The notes under the pieces were generated by a model. That model did not search any database and was not told the origin of the DNA. It worked only from the letters and a program-made list of their open reading frames with translations. A DNA stretch of 64,000 nucleotides, from contig NZ_SJNZ01000008.1 of NCBI RefSeq assembly GCF_004331155.1, positions 1-64,000 on the forward strand, given 5' to 3'. This document shows, one piece after another, positions 17,893 through 28,440 of this stretch. The translations under genes were made by a program, and so were the position numbers. This stretch comes from Acinetobacter terrestris. GTDB taxonomy: Bacteria > Pseudomonadota > Gammaproteobacteria > Pseudomonadales > Moraxellaceae. The stretch's first letter is position 1; each line of letters begins with the position of its first letter.

Positions 17893-19437
17893 TTAGTAAG
17901 TTTGAGTCGCTTTAAAGCTTTCAATACCAGCTTTGAATGCAGCTTCGATTTCCTTATCCCAAGCACCAGTCTCGTCAATTTTTTGCATTAACGCAGCGTT
18001 TTCTGAACGGAAGTAAGAAACAAGCGCAACATCAAATGCAACGATTTTATTCACTTCAACGTCAGTCATATAACCTTCGTTAGATGCATAAATTGAAACA
18101 GCTTGGTCAGCAATTGAATATGGAGCATATTGTTTTTGCTTCATTAATTCAGTTACACGTTGACCATGTTCAAGCTGTTTACGAGTTGCTTCATCAAGAT
18201 CAGAAGCGAACTGAGCAAACGCTGCCAATTCACGGTATTGCGCCAAAGCGGTACGGATACCACCAGACAATTTTTTGATGATCTTAGTTTGCGCAGAACC
18301 ACCAACACGAGATACAGAGATACCCGCGTTCACAGCAGGACGAATACCTGCATTGAATAATGATGTTTCTAAGAAGATCTGACCATCTGTAATCGAAATT
18401 ACGTTAGTCGGTACGAATGCAGATACGTCACCGGCTTGAGTTTCAATAATCGGTAATGCAGTTAATGAACCAGTTTTGCCAGTAACTTCACCGTTAGTGA
18501 ATTTCTCAACGTATGCAGCAGATACACGTGAAGCACGTTCAAGTAAACGTGAGTGTAAATAGAATACGTCACCAGGATATGCTTCACGACCTGGTGGACG
18601 GCGTAAAAGCAATGAAATTTGACGATACGCAACAGCTTGTTTAGACAAGTCATCATAAATGATAAGCGCGTCTTCACCACGGTCACGGAAGTATTCGCCC
18701 ATTGTACAGCCAGAGTACGGAGCCAAATACAGCATTGCTGCTGGATCAGATGCACCTGCTGCGACAACAGTTGTATACGCCATAGCGCCAGTTTCTTCTA
18801 GCTTGCGCACAACGTTAGCGATAGTCGATTGTTTTTGACCGATTGCTACGTATACACATTTAATGCCAGAGTTTTTCTGCGCGATGATCGCGTCGATCGC
18901 CATTGCTGTTTTACCAGTTTGACGGTCACCAATGATCAACTCACGTTGACCACGGCCTACAGGGATCATTGTATCTACTGATTTATAACCAGTTTGTACA
19001 GGTTGATCCACTGATTGACGCCAAATTACGCCTGGTGCTACTTTTTCAACAGCATCAGTTAATTTAGCATCAATTGGGCCTTTAGCATCAATTGGGTTAC
19101 CCAAAGCATCTACTACACGGCCTAAAAGTTCTGGACCAACCGGAACTTCTAATACACGACCTGTGCAACGCGCTTTTTGACCTTCTTGAAGGCTTAAGTA
19201 GTTACCTAAAACAACGACGCCCACTGAATCCTGTTCTAGGTTCAGTGCCATACCAAATAAGCCGCCGTCGAATTCGATCATTTCACCGTACATTGCATCA
19301 GCAAGGCCGTGAATACGCACAATACCGTCGGAAACCATAACAATGGTCCCTTCGTTCTTAGCGGTTGCGCTGGTGTCCAGATCGCCGATACGCTGTTTAA
19401 TGAGCGCACTGATCTCGGATGGATTCAGTTGTTGCAT
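17893..19437 (-). CDS. atpA: ATP synthase F1 alpha subunit
   Basis: 514 residues; regulatory, non-catalytic nucleotide-binding subunit of F1. Walker A GDRQTGKT (about 169-176) and the alpha signature [17 protein letters not shown] are present. Start chosen at 19437 ([10 protein letters not shown]): GAGG lies nine bases ahead, while the in-frame TTG 15 bases further up lies within that ribosome site. Confidence 0.98.
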   Translation of the reverse strand: MQQLNPSEISALIKQRIGDLDTSATAKNEGTIVMVSDGIVRIHGLADAMYGEMIEFDGGLFGMALNLEQDSVGVVVLGNYLSLQEGQKARCTGRVLEVPVGPELLGRVVDALGNPIDAKGPIDAKLTDAVEKVAPGVIWRQSVDQPVQTGYKSVDTMIPVGRGQRELIIGDRQTGKTAMAIDAIIAQKNSGIKCVYVAIGQKQSTIANVVRKLEETGAMAYTTVVAAGASDPAAMLYLAPYSGCTMGEYFRDRGEDALIIYDDLSKQAVAYRQISLLLRRPPGREAYPGDVFYLHSRLLERASRVSAAYVEKFTNGEVTGKTGSLTALPIIETQAGDVSAFVPTNVISITDGQIFLETSLFNAGIRPAVNAGISVSRVGGSAQTKIIKKLSGGIRTALAQYRELAAFAQFASDLDEATRKQLEHGQRVTELMKQKQYAPYSIADQAVSIYASNEGYMTDVEVNKIVAFDVALVSYFRSENAALMQKIDETGAWDKEIEAAFKAGIESFKATQTY

Positions 19438-19499
19438 TGCGCTATACCTCAATCTTTTTAAAGTTCAGTCTTCTTCTATGCAGTAATTTTTAAAAAAAA

Positions 19500-20036
19500 T
19501 TACGCAAGAAGACGAGTCCGCATTTTTTCAAGCTTGTTAAGTGCAGAGTCATCTATCACTTGGTCGCCTGCACGAATAACAACACCTGCAATTAACGCAG
19601 GATTAACTTCTACAGTTACATTTACCGCAGCGTTAAATTTTTTCTCTAACGCTTGAACCAGTAATTGTTCCTGTACAGAAGTCACAGGGAATGCTGATTC
19701 AATCACAACATCCACAGTATTGTTATTCTGTGATTTGAGCAGTTCGTATTCTGTTTCAATTTCAGGTAACAACGCTAAACGATCGTTGTCTGCAAGAAGA
19801 GTCAAAAAGTTTGACACTTCTTGAGTTTGATTCTCACCTAAAACTTTTGCAAAAACACTCACCTGCTCAGCAGGAGTAAGCTCAGGGCGATTCAAATAAG
19901 CGGAAAATGCTTCGTCTTGCACCGCAGCACTGAGCACTTGTAACACATTCGACCAATTGTCAGTTGCACCTTGCTCAGAAGCGAAAGCAAATGCTGCTTT
20001 TGCGTACGGGCGTGCCAACGTCAAGAGTTCAGCCAT
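19500..20036 (-). CDS. atpH: ATP synthase F1 delta subunit
   Basis: 178 residues; links F1 to the b-subunit stalk. N-terminal helical bundle ([16 protein letters not shown]) and C-terminal [32 protein letters not shown] are family signatures. 11 bases after atpF. Confidence 0.97.
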   Translation of the reverse strand: MAELLTLARPYAKAAFAFASEQGATDNWSNVLQVLSAAVQDEAFSAYLNRPELTPAEQVSVFAKVLGENQTQEVSNFLTLLADNDRLALLPEIETEYELLKSQNNNTVDVVIESAFPVTSVQEQLLVQALEKKFNAAVNVTVEVNPALIAGVVIRAGDQVIDDSALNKLEKMRTRLLA

Positions 20037-20047
20037 AATCGCCTCGC

Positions 20048-20518
20048 TTAAAGTTTAGCAGCCAGCTGAGTAAGCATGGCATTGTGAGCTTCCGCATCAA
20101 CTTGCTGGTTCAGAATTTTTTCTGCACCAGTAACTGCCAAGGCAGCAACTTGTTGACGTAATTCTTCGCGTGCAGAATTGATTTCAGTATCAACAGTTTC
20201 TTTCGCCTGTTGACGGATACGCTCACCTTCAGCAGATGCTTGGGTACGCGCTTCTTCGATCAATTGTGCACCACGACGGTTCGCTTGTTCGATCAATTGA
20301 GCCGCTTGTGCTTTTGCCACATCTAATTCAGCTTTCACTTGAGCTTGCGCATCGGCAAGGTCAGCTTTTGCTTTTTCAGCAGCATTTAGCCCATCAGCGA
20401 TACGACGCTGACGTTCACTAATCGCATTGATTAGTGGTGGCCATACAAACTTCATGCAGAATGCGACAAACATCGCAAACGCAATTGCTTGGCCAATCAA
20501 TGTGAGGTTGATATTCAT
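20048..20518 (-). CDS. atpF: ATP synthase Fo b subunit
   Basis: 156 residues: one N-terminal membrane helix (about 5-25, [23 protein letters not shown]) then a long Ala/Gln/Glu/Arg-rich coiled coil, forming the peripheral stalk as a dimer. Length equals the enteric b subunit. Confidence 0.97.
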   Translation of the reverse strand: MNINLTLIGQAIAFAMFVAFCMKFVWPPLINAISERQRRIADGLNAAEKAKADLADAQAQVKAELDVAKAQAAQLIEQANRRGAQLIEEARTQASAEGERIRQQAKETVDTEINSAREELRQQVAALAVTGAEKILNQQVDAEAHNAMLTQLAAKL

Positions 20519-20556
20519 AGCTATTCCTCAATAGTTTAATTTAGGAATTAAGCTGA

Positions 20557-20826
<270 letters not shown>

Positions 20827-20884
20827 TTACCCAATTAAATTAAAAATTGTACCCAACCATCTTATGATAGTTAGGCAATTACCA

Positions 20885-21763
<879 letters not shown>

Positions 21764-21865
21764 TCACACCTGGTCAATGTCAAATACTAAATAGAGTGAA
21801 CGAACATCGCGTGCTGCCTGATATCTCGTCCATCTCCTAAAAAACTTTTCAATTTTTTGTTGTGC

Positions 21866-22264
21866 TTAAACCCGTTTTTGTAGACGTGACGCTAAAAAAG
21901 GAGCGACCCACGACATGGCTTGAACGAGGATAAAACCACAAAACAACGCTCCCGCTGACAACGGTTTAACGTTACTTAAAATTAAAATGAAACCAACGAT
22001 CACAATTGCAAACTTGCCCATCAGGCCTCTATACATGTTCGAAAGAACCTGCTTTGAAGCTCGCGCACCTGCGGCTCGAAACGATTGCCAAGAAAAATAA
22101 CAACTTGCAAGCCAGCACACCAACGCACCAAGCGCAGCGCTGTAAGCTGCAGTTGAGTCTTTCAGGACCCACGCTATCAAGGCTGAAACAGGGATCATGC
22201 CTGCTTGTAAGATGACCAAAGCTTTCGCTAATCGTCGGTCAACCATGCGACTAGTTCGGCTCAT
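21866..22264 (-). CDS. atpI: ATP synthase accessory protein AtpI
   Basis: 132 residues with four predicted membrane helices and a basic N-terminus, first gene of the operon. AtpI assists assembly of the c-ring in some bacteria and is poorly conserved, so assignment leans on position, size and topology. The operon promoter lies about 65 bases upstream. Confidence 0.85.
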   Translation of the reverse strand: MSRTSRMVDRRLAKALVILQAGMIPVSALIAWVLKDSTAAYSAALGALVCWLASCYFSWQSFRAAGARASKQVLSNMYRGLMGKFAIVIVGFILILSNVKPLSAGALFCGFILVQAMSWVAPFLASRLQKRV

Positions 22265-22328
22265 TATTTATTCACTCACAGCAATCATGCTTGACAAGTT
22301 TAGCTGATGATCGTTTTTAATCGCAGGC

Positions 22329-22357
22329 ATTATAGAGTTACACCCCTGAACATGCAA
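22329..22357 (-). promoter_or_regulatory. Sigma-70 promoter of the atp operon
   Basis: On the minus strand TTGCAT (22352-22357), 17-base spacer, TATAAT (22329-22334). Transcription would begin near 22322, about 58 bases before the atpI start codon. No other good promoter is visible in the operon. Confidence 0.8.
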
Positions 22358-22435
22358 TCTTTTCCCGACTTAAGTCTGGTTTTTTTCCACGATCAAGTTG
22401 CTTTGATACTAATCAATAGTTGTTTATTTTTTGTA

Positions 22436-23275
22436 TTACTTTCGTGCATTTAGCACACAGTTATGGGTTTGCTCGGCAAGTTTTTTCCAAGCCAGCACAA
22501 AATCCCCTGCCCCGCCCATGCTTTCATCTACTGCCTGGAAGGTAATCGGATTCAGTTTACGGTACTGGTTTTTACTGGCATGCCCTTCTGCCAACAGGCA
22601 CATATTGCGACTTGGACGACTGTCATTTAGGTATTTAATTTGCGCCAGAGTCGGTGCGACATGCGGATCATCGGTCAGTGCACCGGCAAATTTCAAATTC
22701 AAGGCCCGTTCCAAATATTGATAAGCATCATGATAGGACCAGTAGGTCTTTGCCGTTGAGCGACTATTATACTGTTGTGCAGTCAGTAACATCTCTTGGG
22801 CGAAACGCTTGGCATTGGCCCAATAGGCATCTTTATGTTCGGGCAATTGTTGTGAACGCAGTGCAGCGATAAAGAAGCCAATCCGCACCGCATTGTTTGG
22901 ATCAAGCCAGACATGGGTATCCACGGTATTGTTTAAAGCCACGCCACGGGTATTGCGCTGCGGCAATGTCTGTACGATCCCTGAATCTAAAATAGAGATG
23001 GCTTTGGGATTATCCGATAACAGTTTATCTAGTGGTGCTTCATGTGCCTTGCCCAACCAGATTACTAATGATGCATCGAGGATGGCTTTGCGATGTGCAG
23101 GCGTGAGCGTGACATCGTGTCCGGTTTGATCGGCGAGCAACAGTACAGGCTTTTCAACACCTTGCGTGATTTCTTCAGCAATAAGATAAATGGGATGCGT
23201 AGAGACCACTAAACTTTGTGACCAGCTTAAGCTACTGAATAAGGCAAGCGCACAAAATGCAAAGAAACGGGACAT
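22436..23275 (-). CDS. znuA: Zinc ABC transporter substrate-binding protein
   Basis: 279 residues: signal peptide (about 1-19) and the cluster A-I metal-binding fold. Candidate zinc-ligand histidines are in STHPIYLI, DTHVWLDP and YWSYHDAYQYL. It lacks the long His-rich loop found in many ZnuA proteins. It captures zinc in the periplasm for ZnuBC. Divergent from zur-znuC-znuB, with the Zur box 28 bases ahead of its start. Confidence 0.95.
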   Translation of the reverse strand: MSRFFAFCALALFSSLSWSQSLVVSTHPIYLIAEEITQGVEKPVLLLADQTGHDVTLTPAHRKAILDASLVIWLGKAHEAPLDKLLSDNPKAISILDSGIVQTLPQRNTRGVALNNTVDTHVWLDPNNAVRIGFFIAALRSQQLPEHKDAYWANAKRFAQEMLLTAQQYNSRSTAKTYWSYHDAYQYLERALNLKFAGALTDDPHVAPTLAQIKYLNDSRPSRNMCLLAEGHASKNQYRKLNPITFQAVDESMGGAGDFVLAWKKLAEQTHNCVLNARK

Positions 23276-23303
23276 GAAAGAAGATTACCAAAGATTCAAC
23301 AGG

Positions 23304-23318
23304 TGTTATAATATAACA
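23304..23318. promoter_or_regulatory. Zur box
   Basis: A perfect 15-bp palindrome, TGTTATAATATAACA, in the divergent region between znuA and zur. It fits the known gammaproteobacterial Zur site core (GTTATNNNATAAC). A single site placed here could repress both transcripts when zinc is plentiful. Confidence 0.9.
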
Positions 23319-23416
23319 AATCAACAAAAATACCTACGTCTAATCGAAACGGGTATCGCTTCATGTTAAGATTTAATGTCCATTTGTTTTTATAAATTTC
23401 GCACTTGAGGTTGGCT

Positions 23417-23914
23417 ATGAGCTCATGTTCTCACGAACATCACAATGCATTACATGGCGTACACGACCATCATAATGTCGAAACACGTCTCGCTGAAGCG
23501 GAAAACCTCTGTGCAACGACTGGCGCACGTTTAACACCGTTACGAAAAGAAGTATTAGGACTGATTTTAAATGCCACCGGTCCAATGGGTGCATATGACT
23601 TACTGGCTAAAATCAAAAGCAATTCAGACCGCCCTGCCGCCCCACCGACGGTTTATCGGACTTTAGACTTTTTATTAGAAAAAGGCTTAATCCACCGTTT
23701 AACCTCTATTAATGCTTATATTCCTTGTTGTCATCCGCGTGAAGGACATCAGGCTGCATTTTTAATTTGTACCGATTGCAAGAATGTGACAGAAGCTTCT
23801 GCACAAGGTTTATTAACACAATTAGATGCACTTTCAGCATCTGATCAATTTACTGCACATCACAGTATTATTGAAATTTCTGGGATATGTCAGCAGTGTC
23901 GCAACAAACAGTAA
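23417..23914 (+). CDS. zur: Zinc uptake regulator Zur (Fur family)
   Basis: About 165 residues. His-rich N-terminus (CSHEHHNALHGVHDHHN), winged helix (about 35-100: TPLRKEVLGLI ... PAAPPTVYRTLDFLLEKGLIHRL) and dimerisation domain with structural CxxC pairs (CTDCKN, CQQCRN). The ATG at 23417 has TTGAGG ahead; the in-frame TTG at 23405 overlaps that site and is rejected. It ends 28 bases into znuC. Confidence 0.95.
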   Translation: MSSCSHEHHNALHGVHDHHNVETRLAEAENLCATTGARLTPLRKEVLGLILNATGPMGAYDLLAKIKSNSDRPAAPPTVYRTLDFLLEKGLIHRLTSINAYIPCCHPREGHQAAFLICTDCKNVTEASAQGLLTQLDALSASDQFTAHHSIIEISGICQQCRNKQ

Positions 23915-24678
23915 ACCCTCATACACTGATTGCGTTAGACAAAATCAGTGTACGCATCGATGAGCGTGACATTTTAAAGAATGTCGATTTCGCCTTACAT
24001 GAGCGAGAAATTGTCACGCTGATTGGCCCGAATGGCGCAGGGAAATCCACCCTGATTAAAGTCCTGTTAGGGATTGTAAAAGCCAATTCAGGCAAAATTC
24101 ATAGTCATAAAAAATTAAAATTTTCTTATGTGCCGCAAAAGTTCAATCCGTCGCATAGCCTGCCTTTACGCGTGCAAGACTTGCTGGCCTTAGAAAAATG
24201 CGCTGCGGATAGAAAAGCAGAAATTATTCGCGATACCGGCATCACCAAGTTACAGGATTGTAAAGTTCAGCAACTGTCCGGCGGTGAACGTCAGCGTGTG
24301 CTTTTAGCACGTGCTTTATTGCGTCAACCCGATGTACTGGTTCTAGATGAACCGATGCAAGGTTTAGATATTCAGTCAGAAGCTGAACTGTATGAATATG
24401 TCAGAAGCCTGCCAATCAAATATGGCTGTGCCGTGTTGATGGTATCGCACGATCTGCAATGGGTGATGCAAGGTACACACCGTGTGGTCTGTTTAAATAA
24501 ACACATCTGTTGCAGTGGCTTACCTGAAAATGTGCAGAAGCATCCAGAATATCAGGCCATTTTTGGCACTAATCGGGTTTTCTATCAACATCATCATGAT
24601 CATTGCGCCCATGGTGACAGTGCAACCCCGTGCCAGCATGATCCTCGTCCCCATATTCACCCCGAACCGGAAGCTTAA
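23887..24678 (+). CDS. znuC: Zinc ABC transporter ATP-binding protein
   Basis: 263 residues. Walker A GPNGAGKST (47-55), signature LSGGERQRV, Walker B VLVLDEP and a C-terminal His-rich tail (HHHDHCAHGD ... HPRPHIHPEPE-like) that may bind zinc. The ATG lies within zur, overlapping it by 28 bases, so expression is probably coupled to zur. Confidence 0.95.
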   Translation: MSAVSQQTVNPHTLIALDKISVRIDERDILKNVDFALHEREIVTLIGPNGAGKSTLIKVLLGIVKANSGKIHSHKKLKFSYVPQKFNPSHSLPLRVQDLLALEKCAADRKAEIIRDTGITKLQDCKVQQLSGGERQRVLLARALLRQPDVLVLDEPMQGLDIQSEAELYEYVRSLPIKYGCAVLMVSHDLQWVMQGTHRVVCLNKHICCSGLPENVQKHPEYQAIFGTNRVFYQHHHDHCAHGDSATPCQHDPRPHIHPEPEA

Positions 24679-24681
24679 GCC

Positions 24682-25482
24682 ATGATGGAATGGTTACAAA
24701 TATTGTTGCCTGCATGGACCATGGGAACACTACTGGTGTTTCTAACTGCTCCGCTGGGTTGTTTAATGTTATGGCGACGGATGTCTTTTTTTGCCGATAC
24801 CATGGCGCACGGGACTTTATTGGGTGTTGCGATTGCCGGTGCCTTAAGTCTGCCGCTGTGGTTAGGCGTGACCTTTTTGGCATTTTTATTGGTCGGTGTT
24901 TTATGGGTGCTGCATGACCCTCGTCTGCCCAATGATGCTTTGCTGGCGCTCTGTTCAGCCACCCTGCTCTGTTCAGGCTTATTGTTTATTCAGCATATTC
25001 CAAGCTTAAGACCGGAACTGCTCAGCTATTTGTTTGGTGATCTGCTACAAATTTCCTGGTCAGATCTACCGATGTTTGCTTTTGTCATTATTGCTGCACT
25101 GGCTGTGCTATATAAAAACTGGCAAGCCCAAATTCAAATTGCGATTGACCCTGATATGGCAGTGAGTGAAGGCGTGAATGCCAAATGGCAACGTCTGGTG
25201 TTTATGCTGTTATTGGCACTCTTTACCGTATTGGCTTTACGTGCCGTAGGTTCATTGTTAATGGGCGCTTTACTGGTGATTCCAGCCCTGACGGCTCGCC
25301 TGCTGGCAAACTCACCTAAACAGATGGTGATTTGGGCTTTTTTGATTGCGCAATTTGGGATTAGTGTCGGTTTATGGTCAAGTGCCGGTTTAGATACATC
25401 GACCGGTTTAACCATTGTACTGACCATGGCAATTTTATTTGCGCTGATTTTTGCAGTGCAGAAAGTGAAAAAGATGGCTTAG
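24682..25482 (+). CDS. znuB: Zinc ABC transporter permease
   Basis: 266 residues with about seven to eight membrane helices of the ABC-3 family; GHGTLLG-type early loop (FADTMAHGTLLGVAIAGAL) and VGSLLMGALLVIPALTARLL are typical. Starts three bases after znuC stops. Last gene of the operon; a broken DUF523 gene follows only four bases later. Confidence 0.95.
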   Translation: MMEWLQILLPAWTMGTLLVFLTAPLGCLMLWRRMSFFADTMAHGTLLGVAIAGALSLPLWLGVTFLAFLLVGVLWVLHDPRLPNDALLALCSATLLCSGLLFIQHIPSLRPELLSYLFGDLLQISWSDLPMFAFVIIAALAVLYKNWQAQIQIAIDPDMAVSEGVNAKWQRLVFMLLLALFTVLALRAVGSLLMGALLVIPALTARLLANSPKQMVIWAFLIAQFGISVGLWSSAGLDTSTGLTIVLTMAILFALIFAVQKVKKMA

Positions 25483-25486
25483 TCAT

Positions 25487-25969
25487 ATGTCCAGCAAACG
25501 CTACTTGATGAGTGCATGTTTGCTCGAACATAAGGTTCGGTAAGATGGAAAAGATTGTTTGATTAGAGGGATTTTAGATCATCTGTTACCAGATCAATAT
25601 ATCAGTCTATGTCCTGAAGTTGCCGGTGGTCTGCCCACTCCTCGTCCACCTGCTAAAATTCAGTATGCTTCGAGCATCGACGTATTACAACACCAAGCAT
25701 TTGTTCTCGATAATCTAGGCAACGATGTGTCTAATGCCTTTATTGATGGTGCTCATCAAGCCTTAAAACTAGCTCAACAATTTAAAGTTACCCATGCCAT
25801 ATTAAAAGCCAAAAGTCCGTCTTGTGGTAGTGACTTGATTTATGACGGCTCATTTTCAGGACATAAAGTTCATGGCGATGGCGTCACCGCTGCACTCTTT
25901 AAACAGCATGGCATAACCGTCATGACTGAGCATGAATTCTTGGTGCAATTATCAAAGACTATTCTTTAA
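25487..25969 (+). pseudogene. DUF523/TudS-like gene with in-frame stop
   Basis: The frame from ATG 25487 reads MSSKRYLMSACLLEHKVR, then TAA (25541-25543), then continues in the same frame DGKDCLIRGIL ... LCPEVAGGLPTPRPPA ... SPSCGSDLIYDG to 25969. Family members read SACLLGxxVRYDG, so a Tyr codon (TAT/TAC) has become TAA. DUF523 includes thiouracil desulfidase TudS, whose iron-sulfur ligands are the Cys of SACL, CPE and SPSCG. Restart at the downstream TTG 25559 would lose the first Cys. Everything else is intact, so the loss looks recent. Confidence 0.85.
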
Positions 25970-26206
25970 TTTATAAAATCTAAATTCGGGATTAAACAGC
26001 CCAATCAAAAATAAAATCGTGAATGCAATCCAAAAGAACCACGCCATCATGATGACCTGATCCTTCGTCCATTCTTCAGACTGAGAGGTGTTAAAGACAA
26101 ACTATGTTTTCCAACCCTGAATATACGCTGCCCCGCCCCATGAAATAATCCACTTGGTTAAAGTGCAGTGTAAGACATAGATCAAAATCCATAATGGAGT
26201 TGACAT
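25952..26206 (-). pseudogene. Small membrane protein gene with in-frame stop
   Basis: The minus-strand frame from ATG 26206 reads MSTPLWILIYVLHCTLTKW ... AAYIQGWKT, then TAG at codon 35 (26102-26104), then continues FVFNTSQSEEWTKDQVIM and a second hydrophobic helix (WFFWIAFTILFLIGLF) to a TGA at 25952. Without the stop it would encode 84 residues with two helices. It overlaps the end of the DUF523 gene by 18 bases. Family unknown to me. Confidence 0.6.
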
Positions 26207-26300
26207 GCTGCTTTGCCTATTTGTTATTTTAATGCTGGCAAATTAGATGAAATACGTTTAAAAATCAAGAAATAGCCTTTCGAAATGTATTACGGTACTG

Positions 26301-26921
26301 TTACTGATGTACTAAGCTCAACAAACTTGCGGCACAGGCAAACAACACTGCAAAAGTACGGTTCATGACTTTTTGCTGTTTTGGCGATTTTAGAACCCGT
26401 AAAACTTTAGCTGCAAGTCCGGTGTAACCTGCCATCACGATCAGATCAATTGTAATCATGGTCGCGGCCATAATCAGATATTGAATCCATTGTTGTTTGG
26501 ACAAATCCAGAAACTGCGGCAACACTGCCAGTAAAAACACAATCGCTTTCGGGTTGCTCATATTGACCAAAAAGCCATGCAGGACCAGTTTAGCAATAGA
26601 TTTATCCGGCTGTTCTTGTTGAATTTTAATTGACTGAGTTGGTGCTTTCCATTGCAGATAAGCCAGATATAACAAATACAACACGCCGAACCATTTCACC
26701 ACCATGAATGCCCATGGCGTAGTTGCAAATAGTACCCCTACCCCGGCAGCCACAATCCCGATTTGCACCAACAACGCCAACTGCAAACCTAAAGCATTCC
26801 AGTAGCCTCGGCGAAAGCCATAATTTAAACCACTCGACATAGAAGCAATTGCACCTGCGCCAGGAGAAATGCTAATCACCCAACATGCCAGCATATAGGC
26901 AAGCCAAACTTGGTAAGACAT
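26301..26921 (-). CDS. LysE/RhtB family amino-acid exporter
   Basis: About 206 residues with five to six membrane helices; the N-terminal SPGAGAIASMSSGLNYGFRRG motif is the LysE/RhtB signature. Members export homoserine, threonine or other amino acids; substrate not deducible. The ATG at 26921 is preferred over TTG 26930; neither has a clear ribosome site. Confidence 0.92.
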   Translation of the reverse strand: MSYQVWLAYMLACWVISISPGAGAIASMSSGLNYGFRRGYWNALGLQLALLVQIGIVAAGVGVLFATTPWAFMVVKWFGVLYLLYLAYLQWKAPTQSIKIQQEQPDKSIAKLVLHGFLVNMSNPKAIVFLLAVLPQFLDLSKQQWIQYLIMAATMITIDLIVMAGYTGLAAKVLRVLKSPKQQKVMNRTFAVLFACAASLLSLVHQ

Positions 26922-27082
26922 AAAATACAAGGAGATAGAAAGACCAGCTTATTATATGACTTTTCATGCTGATGAAACGTTAAAAATCAACTATCAAAAT
27001 AAAACTTTGGCTATTCACTCAGGCAGTGATGAGGCACAATAAAGCCAGCCACGTATTTTATAAAAATTGTTAGGAGCCATGT

Positions 27083-28003
27083 ATGACTGCCCAATCTGTA
27101 ATTTTACCATTACCTTCAGATCATGCTCGGTTTATTGTTTTACGTTTAAAAGACTTAACGATTGATGAGTTAAAAGAGAAACTTGCAGATTTATTTACCA
27201 CACGTGATCGTTTAATCACGCAGCATCCCAATGCGCAAATTAAAACCGGTGTCGCTTTTGGTCCCGAACTTTGGGCAAAACTCTATAATCAAACACCAGC
27301 AGGTTTTAAACAATTGGAACCCCTTCAAGGCTCCTTTCAAATGCCGGTTGTCCCTGCCGATGTTCTCATTCATGTTGCATCTCAACGTACTGATATTTGT
27401 TTTGCGTTAAGCCAGTCATTCTTTGAAGGCATTCAAGATAAAGTTGAAGTGCTGGATGAACGGGTATGTTTCCGTAATTTTGATGGTCGTGACCTCACAG
27501 GTTTCATTGATGGCACTGAAAATCCACAATTCCCGGATGACCGTGCCGAAGTCGCTTTACTCGGTGATGATGCTGGAGTTTTTGCTGATGGTTCTTTTGT
27601 CTTTGCACAACGCTATGCTCATAACTTGGCAAAATGGAAACAACTAAAAGTCGATGCCCAAGAAAATGTGATGGGTCGAACCAAGTTAGAGTCTATTGAA
27701 CTGGATGATGAGGTTAAACCTAAAAATGCCCATATTGCCCGTGTTGTGATTGAAGATGATGAAGGCGAAGAAATGGAAATTTTACGTCACTCCCTTCCTT
27801 ATGGTGATGGTAAAGGTGACCAGGGTTTGTTCTTTATTGCTTATACCCAAAATTTAGGAATTATTGATCGCATGCTACAACACATGTTTGGTATAGCGGG
27901 CGATGGTATTCATGACCGACTTCTACACTTTGTAACACCAATGGATGGCGCGTATTACTTTGCGCCAAGTGAAGAGCTGTTGGAAGAAGTTTTGGAAGGG
28001 TGA
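27083..28003 (+). CDS. Dyp-type haem peroxidase (YfeX-like)
   Basis: 306 residues. The family motif GFIDGTENP (GxxDG, distal Asp) lies near 149-157. The proximal-His region is RHSLPYGDGKGDQGLFFIAY (about 236-256), followed by the C-terminal ferredoxin-like half. No signal peptide, so a cytoplasmic YfeX-type (class B/P) enzyme oxidising porphyrinogens or dyes with hydrogen peroxide. GGAG lies before the ATG. No encapsulin gene nearby. Confidence 0.93.
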   Translation: MTAQSVILPLPSDHARFIVLRLKDLTIDELKEKLADLFTTRDRLITQHPNAQIKTGVAFGPELWAKLYNQTPAGFKQLEPLQGSFQMPVVPADVLIHVASQRTDICFALSQSFFEGIQDKVEVLDERVCFRNFDGRDLTGFIDGTENPQFPDDRAEVALLGDDAGVFADGSFVFAQRYAHNLAKWKQLKVDAQENVMGRTKLESIELDDEVKPKNAHIARVVIEDDEGEEMEILRHSLPYGDGKGDQGLFFIAYTQNLGIIDRMLQHMFGIAGDGIHDRLLHFVTPMDGAYYFAPSEELLEEVLEG

Positions 28004-28006
28004 TCT

Positions 28007-28045
28007 AATGAGAAATAGCTTGATAAGCTATTTCTCATTTTTTAA
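28007..28045. terminator. Bidirectional terminator
   Basis: A 15-bp perfect stem (28007-28021 with 28025-28039), three-base loop and T tract. It lies between the convergent Dyp peroxidase gene and the T6SS cassette. Confidence 0.92.
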
Positions 28046-28058
28046 TAGATTTAATAAA

Positions 28059-28424
28059 TTAATTATATCTTTCTAGAAATGAGATTCTTTCTTTAGTCAT
28101 ATCAATTTGACATTGAATAGCATCAAAATGGCTTTCTCTTCCATAATTTTTTTCATCTGCTATACATTTTGACTCTTTAAGCTTAATCCATTCTCGTTGA
28201 GAATTTTTTAATTTATTTTTTTTAATTTCTGATATTTTACTTATTTTATTCTTATATAATTTATTCAATTTTTTATCATATTCCTTATAATCACTTATAT
28301 AACACTCTAAAATTTCATTAAAAATTATACTATTAGGAACACACTTTTGATTATAAGCAAAACATGTTATCGAACTAGTTGATAATAAGATAAAACTTAT
28401 TAGTTTTTTTTTGAAAACAATCAC
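28059..28424 (-). CDS. LprI-type (DUF1311) protein, probable orphan T6SS immunity protein
   Basis: 121 residues from a GTG start with AAGGA seven bases ahead. Signal peptide (about 1-23, ITCFA) and an LprI domain with four cysteines (QKC, LEC, SKC, IQC) and the SQREWIKLKESKC core. LprI proteins inhibit lysozymes in the periplasm. Paralogue of the gene at 28638 (SQRAWLKNRKNKC) and near the lysozyme-like effector, so an immunity protein is likely (inference). Very AT-rich. A short effector-tail remnant lies immediately upstream and overlaps its start. Confidence 0.8.
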   Translation of the reverse strand: MIVFKKKLISFILLSTSSITCFAYNQKCVPNSIIFNEILECYISDYKEYDKKLNKLYKNKISKISEIKKNKLKNSQREWIKLKESKCIADEKNYGRESHFDAIQCQIDMTKERISFLERYN

Positions 28425-28440
28425 ATTTTAGTCCTTTCAT
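28417..28440 (-). pseudogene. Remnant of an effector C-terminus ahead of the distal immunity gene
   Basis: The minus-strand frame reads MKGLKCDCF, which matches the effector's own end (EKGLKCDCYK at 29020). The DNA AAAGGAxTAAAATGTGATTG is shared, with the immunity GTG start inside it in another frame. Nothing further of an effector is recognisable in 28441-28637, which is AT-rich spacer. Confidence 0.5.

Noticed and set aside
19437..19452. Longer atpA start adding MRYSA
   Set aside because: The TTG overlaps the GAGG ribosome site of the ATG at 19437, and family members begin MQQLNPSEI.
22368..22392. Terminator-like GACTTAAGTC followed by T7 on the plus strand between znuA and atpI
   Set aside because: The stem is only three pairs once a loop is allowed, and no plus-strand gene precedes it.
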